From Lophium mytilinum (Eukaryota; Ascomycota; Dothideomycetes; Mytilinidiales; Mytilinidiaceae), in the NCBI GenBank assembly GCA_010093605.1, contig MU004190.1, positions 1,757,599 to 1,821,598 of the forward strand: a DNA stretch of 64,000 nucleotides, read 5' to 3'. Shown one piece after another: positions 1 to 10,473 of this stretch. Under the pieces are notes generated by a model. The model was not told the DNA's origin. It searched no databases and worked only from the letters and a program-made list of their open reading frames with translations. Numbering within the stretch: position 1 is the stretch's first letter; each line of letters starts with the position of its first letter. The position numbers were made by a program, and so were the translations under genes.

Positions 1-204
1 ACGGTCGCGTATCATGTTGACGACAGACCCGATTTGGTCGATGTGGCGGTGGGCTTGTTGGAGGCGGCGGATGGGGCTAGGGCGGAGTCGTGGCTAGAGT
101 GGAGGGTGCATAAGCTGTCGTATGAAGAAGACGCGATTCATCATGCGCTGGTAGGTGCGCTGAAAGATGGTATGAAAACGTGGTCTGAGGAGAGGAAGGT
201 TTGA
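1..204 (+). CDS. 3' end of an unrecognised protein-coding gene (partial)
   Basis: Frame 1 is open from the window edge for 67 codons and ends at TGA 202-204. The visible C-terminus is acidic and alpha-helical in character, with DRPDLVDVAVGLLEAADG and, at the end, LKDGMKTWSEERKV. It has no stop codons, good codon usage and a GC-rich third position, unlike the AT-richer DNA that follows, so I take it as the last exon of a real gene. I do not recognise the family. The 5' part lies outside the window. Confidence 0.5.
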   Translation, partial: TVAYHVDDRPDLVDVAVGLLEAADGARAESWLEWRVHKLSYEEDAIHHALVGALKDGMKTWSEERKV

Positions 205-2180
205 GGAGATTCATGCGGTTTGACGTCCTGCGATGCGGTAAGTACATTGGCATGATATTAGGCTGGCGAGTGCAAACTGGAGTCTCTGGCCATGGTGATG
301 AGGTAGGTGGTAGAACTAGAAGGTCTATCAGTTAGCTGTTGTTTGAGGTAGGCTAGGTAAACGTTTTGCGGGCTCATACCAAAGGCTGGGGGCAGCCACA
401 CATCAGTCTTCATAAATTTTTCCCATCGCTCGATTGCCATTCCTTACATGATCAAATCAATCCACATCGCGCTTCGTTTCCCGATTTCGGTTCTGCCTTC
501 ATTCGTCCCGCTACGTATGTTACTCCGTGCCGTTCTCCCTCCAGTATGCTACTCTAATCAAGATCGTTTCCTTTTCTTAGGAACCAGTTCAGCATGGGCG
601 AGCACCAGCTGTTCAACGTCGTCTTCGTGCTCAATATTAATTAATAAGTCTCTTGGCGATAAGTCAGTATAGTTACATAGCATGCTTATTATTAGTACTC
701 TTACTAGTCCTTATCCGTAATCAAGTCAACCATAATCGTGATCTGATTCTCTGTTTCTTCGCCGAGGTGCTTCAGGCTTGTAGTTATGCTGTCTTTAAAT
801 ATGGCTACGCGTAGCTGAATTTGGATCCCCGTAGCATATTGTTGAGACTGTCTCTGAACAATTAGCAGTGCAGGGTGTTTTAGACAGAGGTATTCCGGCA
901 GACTACCGGGACGCTGTGTCTATTGCAAGCACCGCAAATATTACCACGCCCCTAGGCAATGCAGGCTCCATAGAAGTTATAATTCTCAACTTATACATCA
1001 CTATTAAATCCCTCTTCTCTGGTAACATCTTTCTTAAGTCACTGCACAAACGCATATCTCGCTATCCAACAGACTTCCTTAACTTTAACCGCCGTTAACA
1101 TAAATAGGCATAGGACTAGATTGTTACTATAACGCCGATTGAACAACTACACGTTTCCTTTCAACCCCCTCACATACGGGCAGATTATCGTAGGGCTGCA
1201 GGATCAGGCGACAGACGAAGGTACTTGGTGCTTCGCCATGGCCCAGTTATCTACCTAGGAGAGACGAACTAGGACTACATACTAACAGGTCACTAACTGT
1301 CACCAACGGTCCATCAATAGAGATGGTATGTAGGGAGTACGAGCTTATTAGAGTATCTCAGGCTCAATCACAAACGTATTTGGACGACCGTTTCAGATCG
1401 AAGTGAAGAGTGTGAAACAGATGCTAGGCCCCTCCATCCTGCCCATTTCCACGACTACTCAGGCCCCTCGTTATCATTTTGAAGTCTCTCTCGCCGACGT
1501 AGATGCTAGCTTGCCGCCGTTTCGGGTGCGTCAATACTCCGTGAAAGAGGTAGTGGTATGGGACTACTAAGATGGATGTTTTGGAGGTAAGTTTTAAAGG
1601 CTCCTCGCTATGCGCGATTCTAGGTCTATCGCACCTGTACCTCATGCCCTCGTATTTCTAATCCACGAGGCCTCTAGATTTCCCGAAATTTAGTAATGAT
1701 GTCGAGGTACCCCAAACAACGGCAAGCGAATATCTATACGCCGATTGACTAGACGTGTATCAGGATGTACCGATGGAGTAGAGTATGATTCACGAGTCGC
1801 GAGACACCTTTGAACCTCGCTCCCAATATTAGCACCTTAGTACTTTCATATTACTCTCTTTCTAACGTGATGTTTGGGTGCCTCAATCAGCGGCAAGCGA
1901 GGATCTATTCACTGGTAGAGCGGATACATATCAAGCGTATCGTATGCGCACAATGTCTGGCAGGGGTCTAAACACATGACACCAGGCAAGTTAGTGAATG
2001 CACTGCGCGGAAGAGCACTGAATGTCTCCTGCCCGCTTAGGTAATTCATCAAGTACGTCTACAAAAAGCCGCTGCTCCAGACTCGTTTTTCCTTCCGCCA
2101 TCAACCACCTCCCCGATCACCCACACACCACCTCACACATTCCAGATTCCACAGCTCATTGACACACCTCCGACCCGTTC
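205..2180. other. Intergenic, decayed AT-richer DNA with scattered short repeats
   Basis: No gene is supported here. The open frames are short and show no domain. A short motif (core CGGCAAGC, followed by ATCTA about 5 nt on) occurs near 1510 on the minus strand and near 1720 and 1890 on the plus strand, which suggests remnants of a dispersed repeat. The last ~100 bp before 2181 are C/T-rich with CACC runs, like a fungal promoter or 5' UTR for the J-domain gene that follows. Confidence 0.4.
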
Positions 2181-4355
2181 ATGAGTGCGTCAAAACTTGG
2201 CTCGTCTCCTACACATCTCGAAGCCATGGACTTCATGGATCCCCGGCCAGCGAAGAAGCGGTCGCCCGCGGCCTGCATCATTCCACTGTTGTTGGTTGCG
2301 ATATCACTGCATTGCGTCTGGGAGTTGCTCTCAATGGCTCTCCGCTGCGCATTCTGGATGGCATCGATCCTTCTTTCTCCGTTCCTCCACCTCTTTGTCC
2401 TCGGCTTGGCCGTCTTTGGCCTCTGCATCATGGTCAACGTCGACGCCGATCATTCACCTCCAAGCATCGAGGTGGTTGATTGCGATACGTTTACGACCGA
2501 GAGCACACAAGCAGAGCAACATGCAAAGAGCTACGAGGTGCGTAGAGTACCCAGAGTCTCTTCGGTGCACACTGACAGCATCCAGGTCGAAACTGCGAGC
2601 GCAAGGACTGCTCCATTCACCAAGTTGCCGGCGACCAAGACAGAGTCAGCCAACAGCTCTGAAAGGAAGAAGACTAGGAACATCTTGCAAAACAGCAAGA
2701 TCCCAGTCAAGAAGACTACCGCAAACACCGTGCGAAGCAGCAAGAGGGAGACTCCTAAGTGGACCACGTCCACGGAGAGCAAGTTTCCAATCAGGAAGAC
2801 CACCACGAACACCGTGCGCAACGGCAATGAGGCTCATAGGCCAGCCAAGCCCACTGAAAGCAAGGTTTCAGTCAGGGCGGAGAAGCAGAGCCAGGATATG
2901 TCCTCCAGCTCATCAACTACTTCTATATGCTCTACACCACCCCCTTCGTCAAAGGTTCCGTCCTCGCCGACTTCCTCCGTCTCCTCAAATGCATCTGCCT
3001 CATCGGCCACATCTTCCTCACATAAGGCTTCCGAGTTACAAGATGCCTCTCAGGGGTCTTCCAAGAGCACTCCATCCTCCAATCCCTCTGCTTCCCCCAA
3101 GAGTGCCGTTCCGCCCACAGCGCCTAACGGCTCCGCGACATCCTCCCACCCCCCTTATCCCCACAACTCAGCTAAGACTGGCACTGCGTCGGGACCAACG
3201 CCCGTGCCGGATGATGTTTCTCCAAAAGCTACCGAATCTGAGACTTCGACTACCGGAACTGGTACTGGGTCGACAGCACATGAGAGCAACGATGGCGATG
3301 CAGACTCTGACACCGAGGAGTGTAAGGACTATTTCGTGAACTTCTATGAAGTCCTTCACATTTCACGAGATGCAACCACGGCCCAAATAAGGAAGGCATA
3401 CAAGATGATGGCCATTAAGTACCATCCGGACAAGGCCGCCCCGATGGACAAGGAGAAAGCGGATGAGTTGTTCAAGTTGATCGGAGAGGCAGCTCGCGTC
3501 TTGAAAGACGACTATCTCAGGGCTGGCCATGACGCCAGCATAGATGCGGGACCTGACGCTAAGAAAGCGGAAGGCCCAAATATGGACCCAGTCACCGGCG
3601 TTACATACTACGAGCAACTGGGTCTTCGCAATGGTGCATCTGTTGACGAAGTGTGGCAGCGCTATTGCCAGCTTACGGCCGAGTACGAAGAGATGGTCCG
3701 AGCCGCCATTGCAAATGGCCACGACGTCGATGATGCCGAGCGTGATGCCCTCTTCAAGAAGTCACAGCTAGAGTCTGCGACCGCTGATCTGTGGGATCCG
3801 GTCAAGAAGTCCCATTACGACTTGGAACTTTGGAAGAACTCGAGGATGGGGGGCGAAGAGCCCAACATCCTCACAGCGGTCCCTGGAGGATATGAGGTGG
3901 TAAACCCAGAGCGCGACCCCGGGGAAGAAGTCAGGAGTGAGAGAATGGAAGGCCCCAATGGCGAGACCATTGACGCAGTTGTCTACTCCTACTTTCATCT
4001 AGACAATGGCGCCACGCTTGACGAAGTCTGGGACGCCTACCAGCGAATGATGCGGACTTTCTGTGCCGTGTTCGAGGAGGAGACATCAACACCGGATCAG
4101 AAAGCTTGGGCCAACGAGCTCATTACGGAGTACAATGACTATATGAAGTTCATTGGGGAGCCTATTCACAAGTACTGGTACGATGACTCGTTGTGGAGGG
4201 CGGGCCGCCTGCCGAGTAGGCCAGTTTGGACAGCAGAGGCGGAGCAAGCGGCGAAAGCTAAGAAAGCTGAGCTCGAAGAGACCAAGAAGCCTATTGTGGG
4301 CGGGAAGTATTATGAAGACGATGATGGTGTTCTCAGGCTTTACGAAGAAAGCTAA
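2181..4355 (+). CDS. Membrane-anchored J-domain (DnaJ/Hsp40-like) protein with three J-like modules
   Basis: Single-exon gene, 724 residues; a second in-frame ATG at 2226 could be used instead. An N-terminal hydrophobic stretch (about residues 30-84) looks like one or two membrane spans. A long Ser/Thr/Pro/Lys-rich, internally repetitive linker follows (about 90-375). A canonical J domain then has HPD at residues 415-417 (IKYHPDKAAP) inside the expected YEVL...YK...LFKLIGEA frame. Two further modules of about 80 residues (around 477-560 and 600-680) start YYEQLGL and YSYFHLDNGAT, share the VDEVW/LDEVW helix and end in YDLELW / YDDSLW, but lack HPD. J proteins stimulate Hsp70 ATPase through HPD; membrane tethering here is inferred. 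It is a paralogue of the gene at 8629-10473. Organelle and client are unknown. Confidence 0.85.
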   Translation: MSASKLGSSPTHLEAMDFMDPRPAKKRSPAACIIPLLLVAISLHCVWELLSMALRCAFWMASILLSPFLHLFVLGLAVFGLCIMVNVDADHSPPSIEVVDCDTFTTESTQAEQHAKSYEVRRVPRVSSVHTDSIQVETASARTAPFTKLPATKTESANSSERKKTRNILQNSKIPVKKTTANTVRSSKRETPKWTTSTESKFPIRKTTTNTVRNGNEAHRPAKPTESKVSVRAEKQSQDMSSSSSTTSICSTPPPSSKVPSSPTSSVSSNASASSATSSSHKASELQDASQGSSKSTPSSNPSASPKSAVPPTAPNGSATSSHPPYPHNSAKTGTASGPTPVPDDVSPKATESETSTTGTGTGSTAHESNDGDADSDTEECKDYFVNFYEVLHISRDATTAQIRKAYKMMAIKYHPDKAAPMDKEKADELFKLIGEAARVLKDDYLRAGHDASIDAGPDAKKAEGPNMDPVTGVTYYEQLGLRNGASVDEVWQRYCQLTAEYEEMVRAAIANGHDVDDAERDALFKKSQLESATADLWDPVKKSHYDLELWKNSRMGGEEPNILTAVPGGYEVVNPERDPGEEVRSERMEGPNGETIDAVVYSYFHLDNGATLDEVWDAYQRMMRTFCAVFEEETSTPDQKAWANELITEYNDYMKFIGEPIHKYWYDDSLWRAGRLPSRPVWTAEAEQAAKAKKAELEETKKPIVGGKYYEDDDGVLRLYEES

Positions 4356-5692
4356 GCTGTTGTTTCTATTTCTTGAGCTTTTGGCTGCTGAATTATTCTT
4401 TTGTAACTCTTTTACGATGCATTAGTCCCTGTTGGATTGATTTCCTATTTTAACTGCGATGTGCGGACTAAGTTTTCTATTTTGTTAGTGTTGCTTAGAT
4501 ACCCGGATTCTTTCAGTTGAGGATTCTACATATGTAGCAAATGACTCCATGATCAATATCCGCTCTATATTGACATGATGTACGTATAATAGTGACTTTC
4601 ACCAAACTAGTTACAAGTTTTTAGAGGCCTAACATAATGCTAAACTTTTGCATGCTTGAGACGCGAACAGCAATAAGGACTAATTATCTACAGTATTAGG
4701 CCATAAGTCTGGGCACACGCATATCATCACTGCTTTGCTCCAGTCTCACTCACTCGACACCACTTTAGGGGCTAGCTTGTCTGCTGAGAAGCCAGCTAGA
4801 CACGCGGCAGCCTGATATACACTGCTTGAAGATTGGGATTGCCTCAGATTTTCGAGATTCTATGACACACGGATCTGTAACTGCTTGGCTCCAATCTTGT
4901 CCTCTAGACATCACTAAGAGGAATAGCCCGGCTAGTTAGTAGCTAATAAGTCAAAGTATAGTCTGATTTGCATTGCTCGAAACTTGACATCGCGCCCAGA
5001 CTTTCAAAAGGTATGGGAGTACCCTAAGCAGTGGTAAACGGGTGTGCAAAGACTTATGGCCTGTTACTATAATCTTTGTAACCAGCGATGTTATGAATGT
5101 ATGTCATTACTACTTCGCACACAGACTTATTATAGCTTGGCTCCAACTTGCCCACTTGACACCACTGTATGGAATACCCTGGCTGCTGAGCAGCCAATCA
5201 GTCAAGTGGTAGTCCAATCTGCACCGCTGGAACCTCGACATCACCGTTGGATCTTCAAAACCCTATATGGGGAGCCCAAACAGTGTCGATTCAGCGTGCT
5301 CGCGCATCAGCCCCTGTATCACGGTATCTACGACAAGTTATTACCATGATCCTCCTGTTCCAAGTCGAAATGTCTCCGAAAGAGTCATTCTGTGCTTCGA
5401 TATGTGCAGGCTATCATGATACACTGCATTAAACTAAGATGACGTAGTCATGGATCCAAGGGTGAATGAGCCGCAACTAGACCTGGCATTCTAAAAACAG
5501 TGAATCTCGTCTCACTGCTACAGACTGCGACCTGCCGCGCGGGCAATTTCCTCGAGTACTTAAAGCCCCTCTGCCGCAGATTGAGCTTGCTCCTAACACA
5601 CTCTCACCTACTCACCCCACCACCCATATCGCATCAGCTCTTGCGACACCCCACCCTCACTCAGAACCGTCATCCTGTACAGCCTTCTTTCC
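4356..5692. repeat. Repeat array A (about three degenerate units, forward orientation)
   Basis: Between the first and second J-type genes. From about 4700 to 5300 there are roughly three degenerate units. Each has a left end resembling CCACTRTAKGGRRTA, an internal CTGCTGAGMAGCCA and CAGTCTAATTTGCACTGC-like segment, and, in the better ones, a right end whose reverse complement resembles the left end (for example ..GTACCCTAAGCAGTGG near 5033 and ..AAACAGTG near 5290). The same family recurs at 7365-8240, 10680-11330, 12740-13830 and 46742-46866. No gene is supported. The last ~100 bp before 5693 are C/T-rich leader-like DNA. Confidence 0.6.
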
Positions 5693-6879
5693 ATGCCCAC
5701 CAAAAAGGCCATGACTCCACACATCCAAGACGACTCTACCACCGAAGAACCCTTCGCGGTTTTCTTCAAAGGGGTAGCTCTAGCCCTCACCATCAACTCT
5801 TTTCTTGCCCACATGTTTGCGCTTATTGCGCTTAATCCCATCATTGGCCACCTCGAGGTCGTGATCTTCTTCCACATACTTCTCCTCCTCATCGCGCTTG
5901 TCTTCAACTACTTCCAACCCGAAGACACCGCCGAGAACAGCCAGGCCGCAGATTCCCACGATGGCGCGATCAACGAAGACGAACCTATAATCGGCCGCCT
6001 GCTCTACGCTGGCCTTTGGCTTTCGGGAACCAACGCTGCTCTCAATACGATCCGTACTTTCAACCTGCTCCCACTTTCAGTTCTCCTTATGGCATCGTTC
6101 CTTGTTATGGCGGAGGCAGCCCCTCGTCTGCAGTCTGAAGGCTCTGCGCAGCAAGCCGAGACAGTCCTCCTGGATGATAGTGCGGAATGGAAGCTAGCTT
6201 CCGAAACACTGAAGATCGACGTGAGTGGCGCATCTGAGGCTGCTCTAGATTTTCCACTAATATCATACAGATGGAGGCGATCTGTACGAAGTTCGCATCA
6301 TACCTGCCCTTGCTGCACAGCAGCATACCGTCGACCATCAGCTCTATTGCTGCCCGGATTGGACCATTCACGTGCAGCCTCTCCTACAAGGACGAAGCGC
6401 CAGAATCCACCACGGGAACCACGCGCGCTACAGAAGGCATTATGAACGGCGAGACCCAGGCCCTCCAGCCCGGCGCCGAAGCTCCGCGCCCGTCCTCTAC
6501 GCTGAACCCTACATCTGCATCCTCCACACCCCCGACATCAGTGGATACGAAACCTCTCGAGCTGTTCACCGAATCCTTCAAGGAGAAGCTCAATAGGAAA
6601 GAAGCAATCGAAGACTTCCGTAAGCTTCTCGGAGCGCCACCGATTGCTACCACAGCCCAGGTCAAGCGCATCGTCAAGGCTCTGAATGGCAAGATACAAG
6701 TGGATAGGGAACTGATGAAGGATGAAGAGAAAGCGGATGAGCTCCAAAAGCTGATTGCGTGTACTTCCTACCTTCTCAAAGAGCCACTAGAGCTAGTGAT
6801 TGTGAGGAAGCGGTTGACTCCTCGCCCGCTTGGACCTGGGGTGAACAAGATTGGTGGACGGCGACGCAATCGCCACTAA
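5693..6879 (+). CDS. Multi-pass membrane protein with a degenerate J-like segment (HPD replaced by QVD)
   Basis: Two exons, 5693-6220 and 6271-6879. The 50-nt intron has donor GTGAGT, a CACTAAT branch region and acceptor TACAG, and phase 0 is kept. The predicted protein is 378 residues. Exon 1 encodes about four hydrophobic segments. Exon 2 has a Ser/Thr/Pro linker and then, at about 290-346, a segment closely resembling the J domain of the upstream paralogue: ATTAQVKRIVKAL against ATTAQIRKAYKMM, and DEEKADELQKLI against DKEKADELFKLI. The HPD tripeptide is QVD (319-321), so Hsp70 stimulation is not expected; a decoy or structural role is inference. A second frame stays protein-like to about 6982, so a further 3' intron or a frame change near 6850 is possible. 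It lies between two J-domain paralogues and two repeat arrays. Confidence 0.72.
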
Positions 6880-8628
6880 GGCTGGAACGAACGATGTCAG
6901 CACCACCTCTCCACCGGACGAGGCTTTCGAAAGTCACTCACCAACGACATCGAAATTGAGCGTCTCTACCGCGAGACACACTAGGTAAAGGACGAGCACG
7001 ATTTCATTCACTATGGGGCTGGGATCTTGTATGCTACGGACACAGGCTTCATGAGGCTCTCTTTCACACAGCATTGCTTTGATTTAAGACTTGCTAGCGT
7101 CATGGGAGACATTGTGATTGCATTGCATGGGGCTTGCATTTGCGGTTTTCATTTTGTCATGCTTGTTACACAACTTTTGTTTGGTCAGACACATCATGGA
7201 GTTCAAGTGGATGCTTGGACATTGGTTCGACAGGGAGTATTTCTTTCGGGATTGATGCGTAATGACTTGCTACTAGTTCGCTGTTTTCAATCACATTGTC
7301 CAACTCTTTCCACTCTGAACTGTGAATAACTATAAGGTGATCGCAGGGTATCCTGTACACACTCGTTTGCCACTGCTAGGAGCGCCCCATTGGGGTGTCT
7401 ACAACGTAGGTGTCATGTCACGTTTCAGACAGCGTAATCTGAACGTCCTCTTGACTAAGAGATGCTGTCATGACGGGGCCACTCCTGACAGTGGCGTTCA
7501 GCCAGCCAAATGTGATACTTAAGCAGTGATATCCGCGTGACACAGAGATATTTATAAATTTGGGCGCTTATTTACCACTTCCAGGAGCGGCCCCGCTGGG
7601 TGAATATAACGTAAGCGTCATGTTAAGTTTTACACAGCGTAATCTAGATATTAATTTGACTAAGAGACATTGTTGCGACTGGGTTGCCCCTGACAGTCGC
7701 GTCCAGCTTTCAAGGGCGATACTTAAGTAGTGATATCCGTGTGCCTAAACCGTGGCCTGGTACTGTATTACATCTATAGTTAATCAATTTAGGCACTTAT
7801 TTGCCACTGCTAGAAGCAGCTCCGTGGAGAAACCATAGTGTAGATTCCATGTCAAGTTTCAGAGAGCGTACATCGAGCTGCCTTTTAACTAAGAGGTATC
7901 CTCGCAATAGGTCCGCTCCCGACAGTAGCGTCTAATGCCCAGAGCGGCACTTAAACACTGGCGACTACAACCGTACACTTATTACCTAGCATTGTGCATC
8001 AAAATTTATGAATTTGGGCACCTATCTGCCACTGCTAGGAGTGCCCCAATAGGCTCACTATAGTGTAGGTGTTATGCTAAGTTTGAGGCAGCGTAATATG
8101 AGCTTCCTCTTGACTAAGACGTGTCCCGGCGAAGGGCCGCCCCTGACAGTGACATCCAGCTTGCAAAGACGGCACTCAAGCAGTGATATCTATGTGCATA
8201 GACTTATGGCCTGGTGCTATATGTTGTATTTTATGCTATGAGGGTACTATTGATCGTGGGAGTCCCTATCTTAGATTGTGTAAGCGTCCCTTTGGCCGCA
8301 GATCCTAGAAAATATAGATAAGATGGTAAACATACACTAGTAACTCACTTCGGGAGCCTTGCTTATGTCAGCCTCCTCCGCCTTAGACGCTTTTGCCGCC
8401 TCACTTGACGCTTGGATCACCAGTCCACATTCGGCTATTTACAGAACTCTTGGGACCTCACCTCTTCCTCACCACAACACACTTGAAGCAGACTCCACAA
8501 ACCACTTCACCTGAAGCAGACTGCACCAACCTCTTCTCTCAACGCCATCTCACCGTTGTTCGAGAAGCTCTTTCTGTTCACCAGTGTTGTTACCTTCATC
8601 AAGACTTCCACGCTCTACCATAGCTACC
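6880..8628. repeat. Repeat array B (four tandem units of about 205-229 bp, reverse orientation)
   Basis: Unit starts marked by CCACTGCTAGGAGYGCCCC-like sequence lie at about 7370, 7575, 7804 and 8029, giving spacings of 205, 229 and 225 bp. About 120-130 bp further on, each unit has the inverted counterpart (..GGCCNCCCCTGACAGTGG), followed by a shared GCGTCCAGC...ACTTAAGCAGTGATATC tail. The units are the reverse complement of those in arrays A and C. No gene is supported. The DNA from about 8380 to 8628 is C/T-rich and is probably the promoter and 5' UTR of the next gene. Confidence 0.72.
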
Positions 8629-10473
8629 ATGGACGCTTCCAAAGCAATGAATTCTGAGACACTGTATCTGCAGATTGTCCTCCTATTCCTCCTCACCTTC
8701 ACCGTCATCAAGGTCTTCGATGCCTTGATTACCCTCCTCCTCTGGACCTCACTCGCCCTGGTTTTCCTCACTGCACTTCTCCTCGTCCTTCCTCACTCCA
8801 CTCAGACGGAGCTCGCAACCTCCTGGCGGGACCTCGCCGCGGCCTTGGGGTCTCTCGCGGCCTCTTTGAGGGTCGATGGCACTGTGACGTGGAACGCCGT
8901 CTCTCCGAACGAGTCTTGTCGCCGCAATACACAGGAGGTCGCCGAGGTTAGTAGTGAGCCTCCTCGTCCTTTTCGGCATCACACTGACAGACTGCAGCGT
9001 CATGATACGAGACAAACGTCGACCGCAAGCTCGCCAAAGAGTGGATCGCGCTCTTTCCCCCAGTCACTCGATGCCAATGATAGCCCGTTTACCAGCGCCA
9101 GCGAAGCGACATCGCACAACAAGAAGCAAAACACTCCTAAGCCTATCACACAATCCTCAACCGTCCAGAGCAAGTCGGCCTCTCCTGGCGGTGCAAGTGT
9201 TAAATCAAACCCCGCGCCCGAGAACAGTCTGCATCTTCGAGAACCAAGCGGTGCCCCCATCTTGTCGGCCAAGGTGAATGAGCCGCCCCTGGAGCACGAA
9301 GTTGGACATGATCTTGACAATATGGAAGGCGTGGAAGCCCTCGCAAAAGCCACGGACAACGAAGACAGCGACGAGGTTGTATCTACCCCTAAAGACGCCC
9401 AGAAGTCACATGAAGTCGAGTCCCCGGCATGTCTTCAGAACACTCCAATCAGCACTCCTCTTGATCCAACGGCCACTCTTATTGCCGAAGATCGGGAAGA
9501 AGATAAGGATAAAGTCCAAAAGGCGCAAGACTTCAATCTCAACTTCGAAAGCTACTACGAGGCTCTTGGACTCGTACGTACTGCATCTAAAAAGGACATA
9601 GTCAAGGCATACCGCAAGAAAGCCTTGACCTGTCACCCTGATAAAGTTGCGCCCGAATTCAAGGACGTTGCCGCCAACCTGTTCAAAGTCATTACCGAGG
9701 CGCATGATGTTCTCACAGACGATGCCCTCCGCGTAGACTACGACCGCGGAATTGACATACATGAGAAACCACCTCGGCCCATGTTATACACCCTTCTAAA
9801 CCTCCCAGCGGGTACTCACATTCATTTGGTACGTGAAATGTACGATACCATGTTAGCGGACTACGCCGAGTACGAATACCAGCAAGATTTGGCAAAGAAC
9901 TACGATGCGTCAGGGCAGGCGGTAGCCGACGCCCAGCAACTACGAATTGATATGGAAGAGCTTCTACACCCCGACAGCAAGCTAGCGTACGATCTGAGCC
10001 TGTGGTTTGAAGGGATCTTGACGGGTCCAAAGCCAGACAGGCCCGACCGTATTGATGGTAGCACGGGACCCACCGTGGAGCTCTTCGCGGGCTACCCACA
10101 GCTTAACTCCTACGCTCGACTTTCCCTGCCGCCGGGATGCCCTATGGAGGAAGTCCGTGCGCATTACCAGGTTCTCCACGCCTTGTTCCTGAATGAATGC
10201 AAAGGTGCAACTACGTACGCGGAGCGCAAGGCGCTGGACACGTGCATCATGGACTTAAACAAGATCATGGTGGATTTAGAGAGCACGGTCCGAAAGAGCC
10301 AGTACGACTGGTGCTTGTGGTGTGATTACATCATCGACGGGGAGGAGCCCCAGTGGCTAGTCATGGTGGATGGAGAGGTACAAGTCGGCACCCCGCCTGT
10401 GGCCAACAGCGATGAGGTCGGGCCCGATGTGATTGACGGTGACGAAGAGGGGGACGCGAAGCAGTGGTATTGA
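8629..10473 (+). CDS. Membrane-anchored J-domain protein, paralogue of 2181-4355
   Basis: Single exon, 614 residues from the ATG at 8629 (context GCTACCATGG); the frame is open upstream but without another ATG. Residues about 10-55 form a long hydrophobic segment (LYLQIVLLFLLTFTVIKVF and on), then a low-complexity charged and Ser-rich linker. The J domain lies at about 308-380 with HPD at 336-338 (CHPDKVAP). Two J-like modules without HPD follow: one starting LYTLLNLPAGTHIHLVREMY and ending YDLSLWFEG, one starting YARLSLPPGCPMEEVRAHY and ending YDWCLWCDY. The architecture matches the first gene (TM, linker, J, J-like, J-like). The C-terminus is acidic. Predicted function is an Hsp70 co-chaperone at a membrane; the compartment is unknown. 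Confidence 0.85.
   Translation: MDASKAMNSETLYLQIVLLFLLTFTVIKVFDALITLLLWTSLALVFLTALLLVLPHSTQTELATSWRDLAAALGSLAASLRVDGTVTWNAVSPNESCRRNTQEVAEVSSEPPRPFRHHTDRLQRHDTRQTSTASSPKSGSRSFPQSLDANDSPFTSASEATSHNKKQNTPKPITQSSTVQSKSASPGGASVKSNPAPENSLHLREPSGAPILSAKVNEPPLEHEVGHDLDNMEGVEALAKATDNEDSDEVVSTPKDAQKSHEVESPACLQNTPISTPLDPTATLIAEDREEDKDKVQKAQDFNLNFESYYEALGLVRTASKKDIVKAYRKKALTCHPDKVAPEFKDVAANLFKVITEAHDVLTDDALRVDYDRGIDIHEKPPRPMLYTLLNLPAGTHIHLVREMYDTMLADYAEYEYQQDLAKNYDASGQAVADAQQLRIDMEELLHPDSKLAYDLSLWFEGILTGPKPDRPDRIDGSTGPTVELFAGYPQLNSYARLSLPPGCPMEEVRAHYQVLHALFLNECKGATTYAERKALDTCIMDLNKIMVDLESTVRKSQYDWCLWCDYIIDGEEPQWLVMVDGEVQVGTPPVANSDEVGPDVIDGDEEGDAKQWY

Noticed and set aside
868-1098. 76-codon plus-strand frame
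   Set aside because: Isolated, no domain, in decayed AT-richer DNA and not supported by splice signals.
7365-8240. CRISPR-like repeat-spacer array
   Set aside because: Units are ~220 bp and degenerate with inverted ends, in a eukaryotic genome; the structure fits a MITE-like tandem array.
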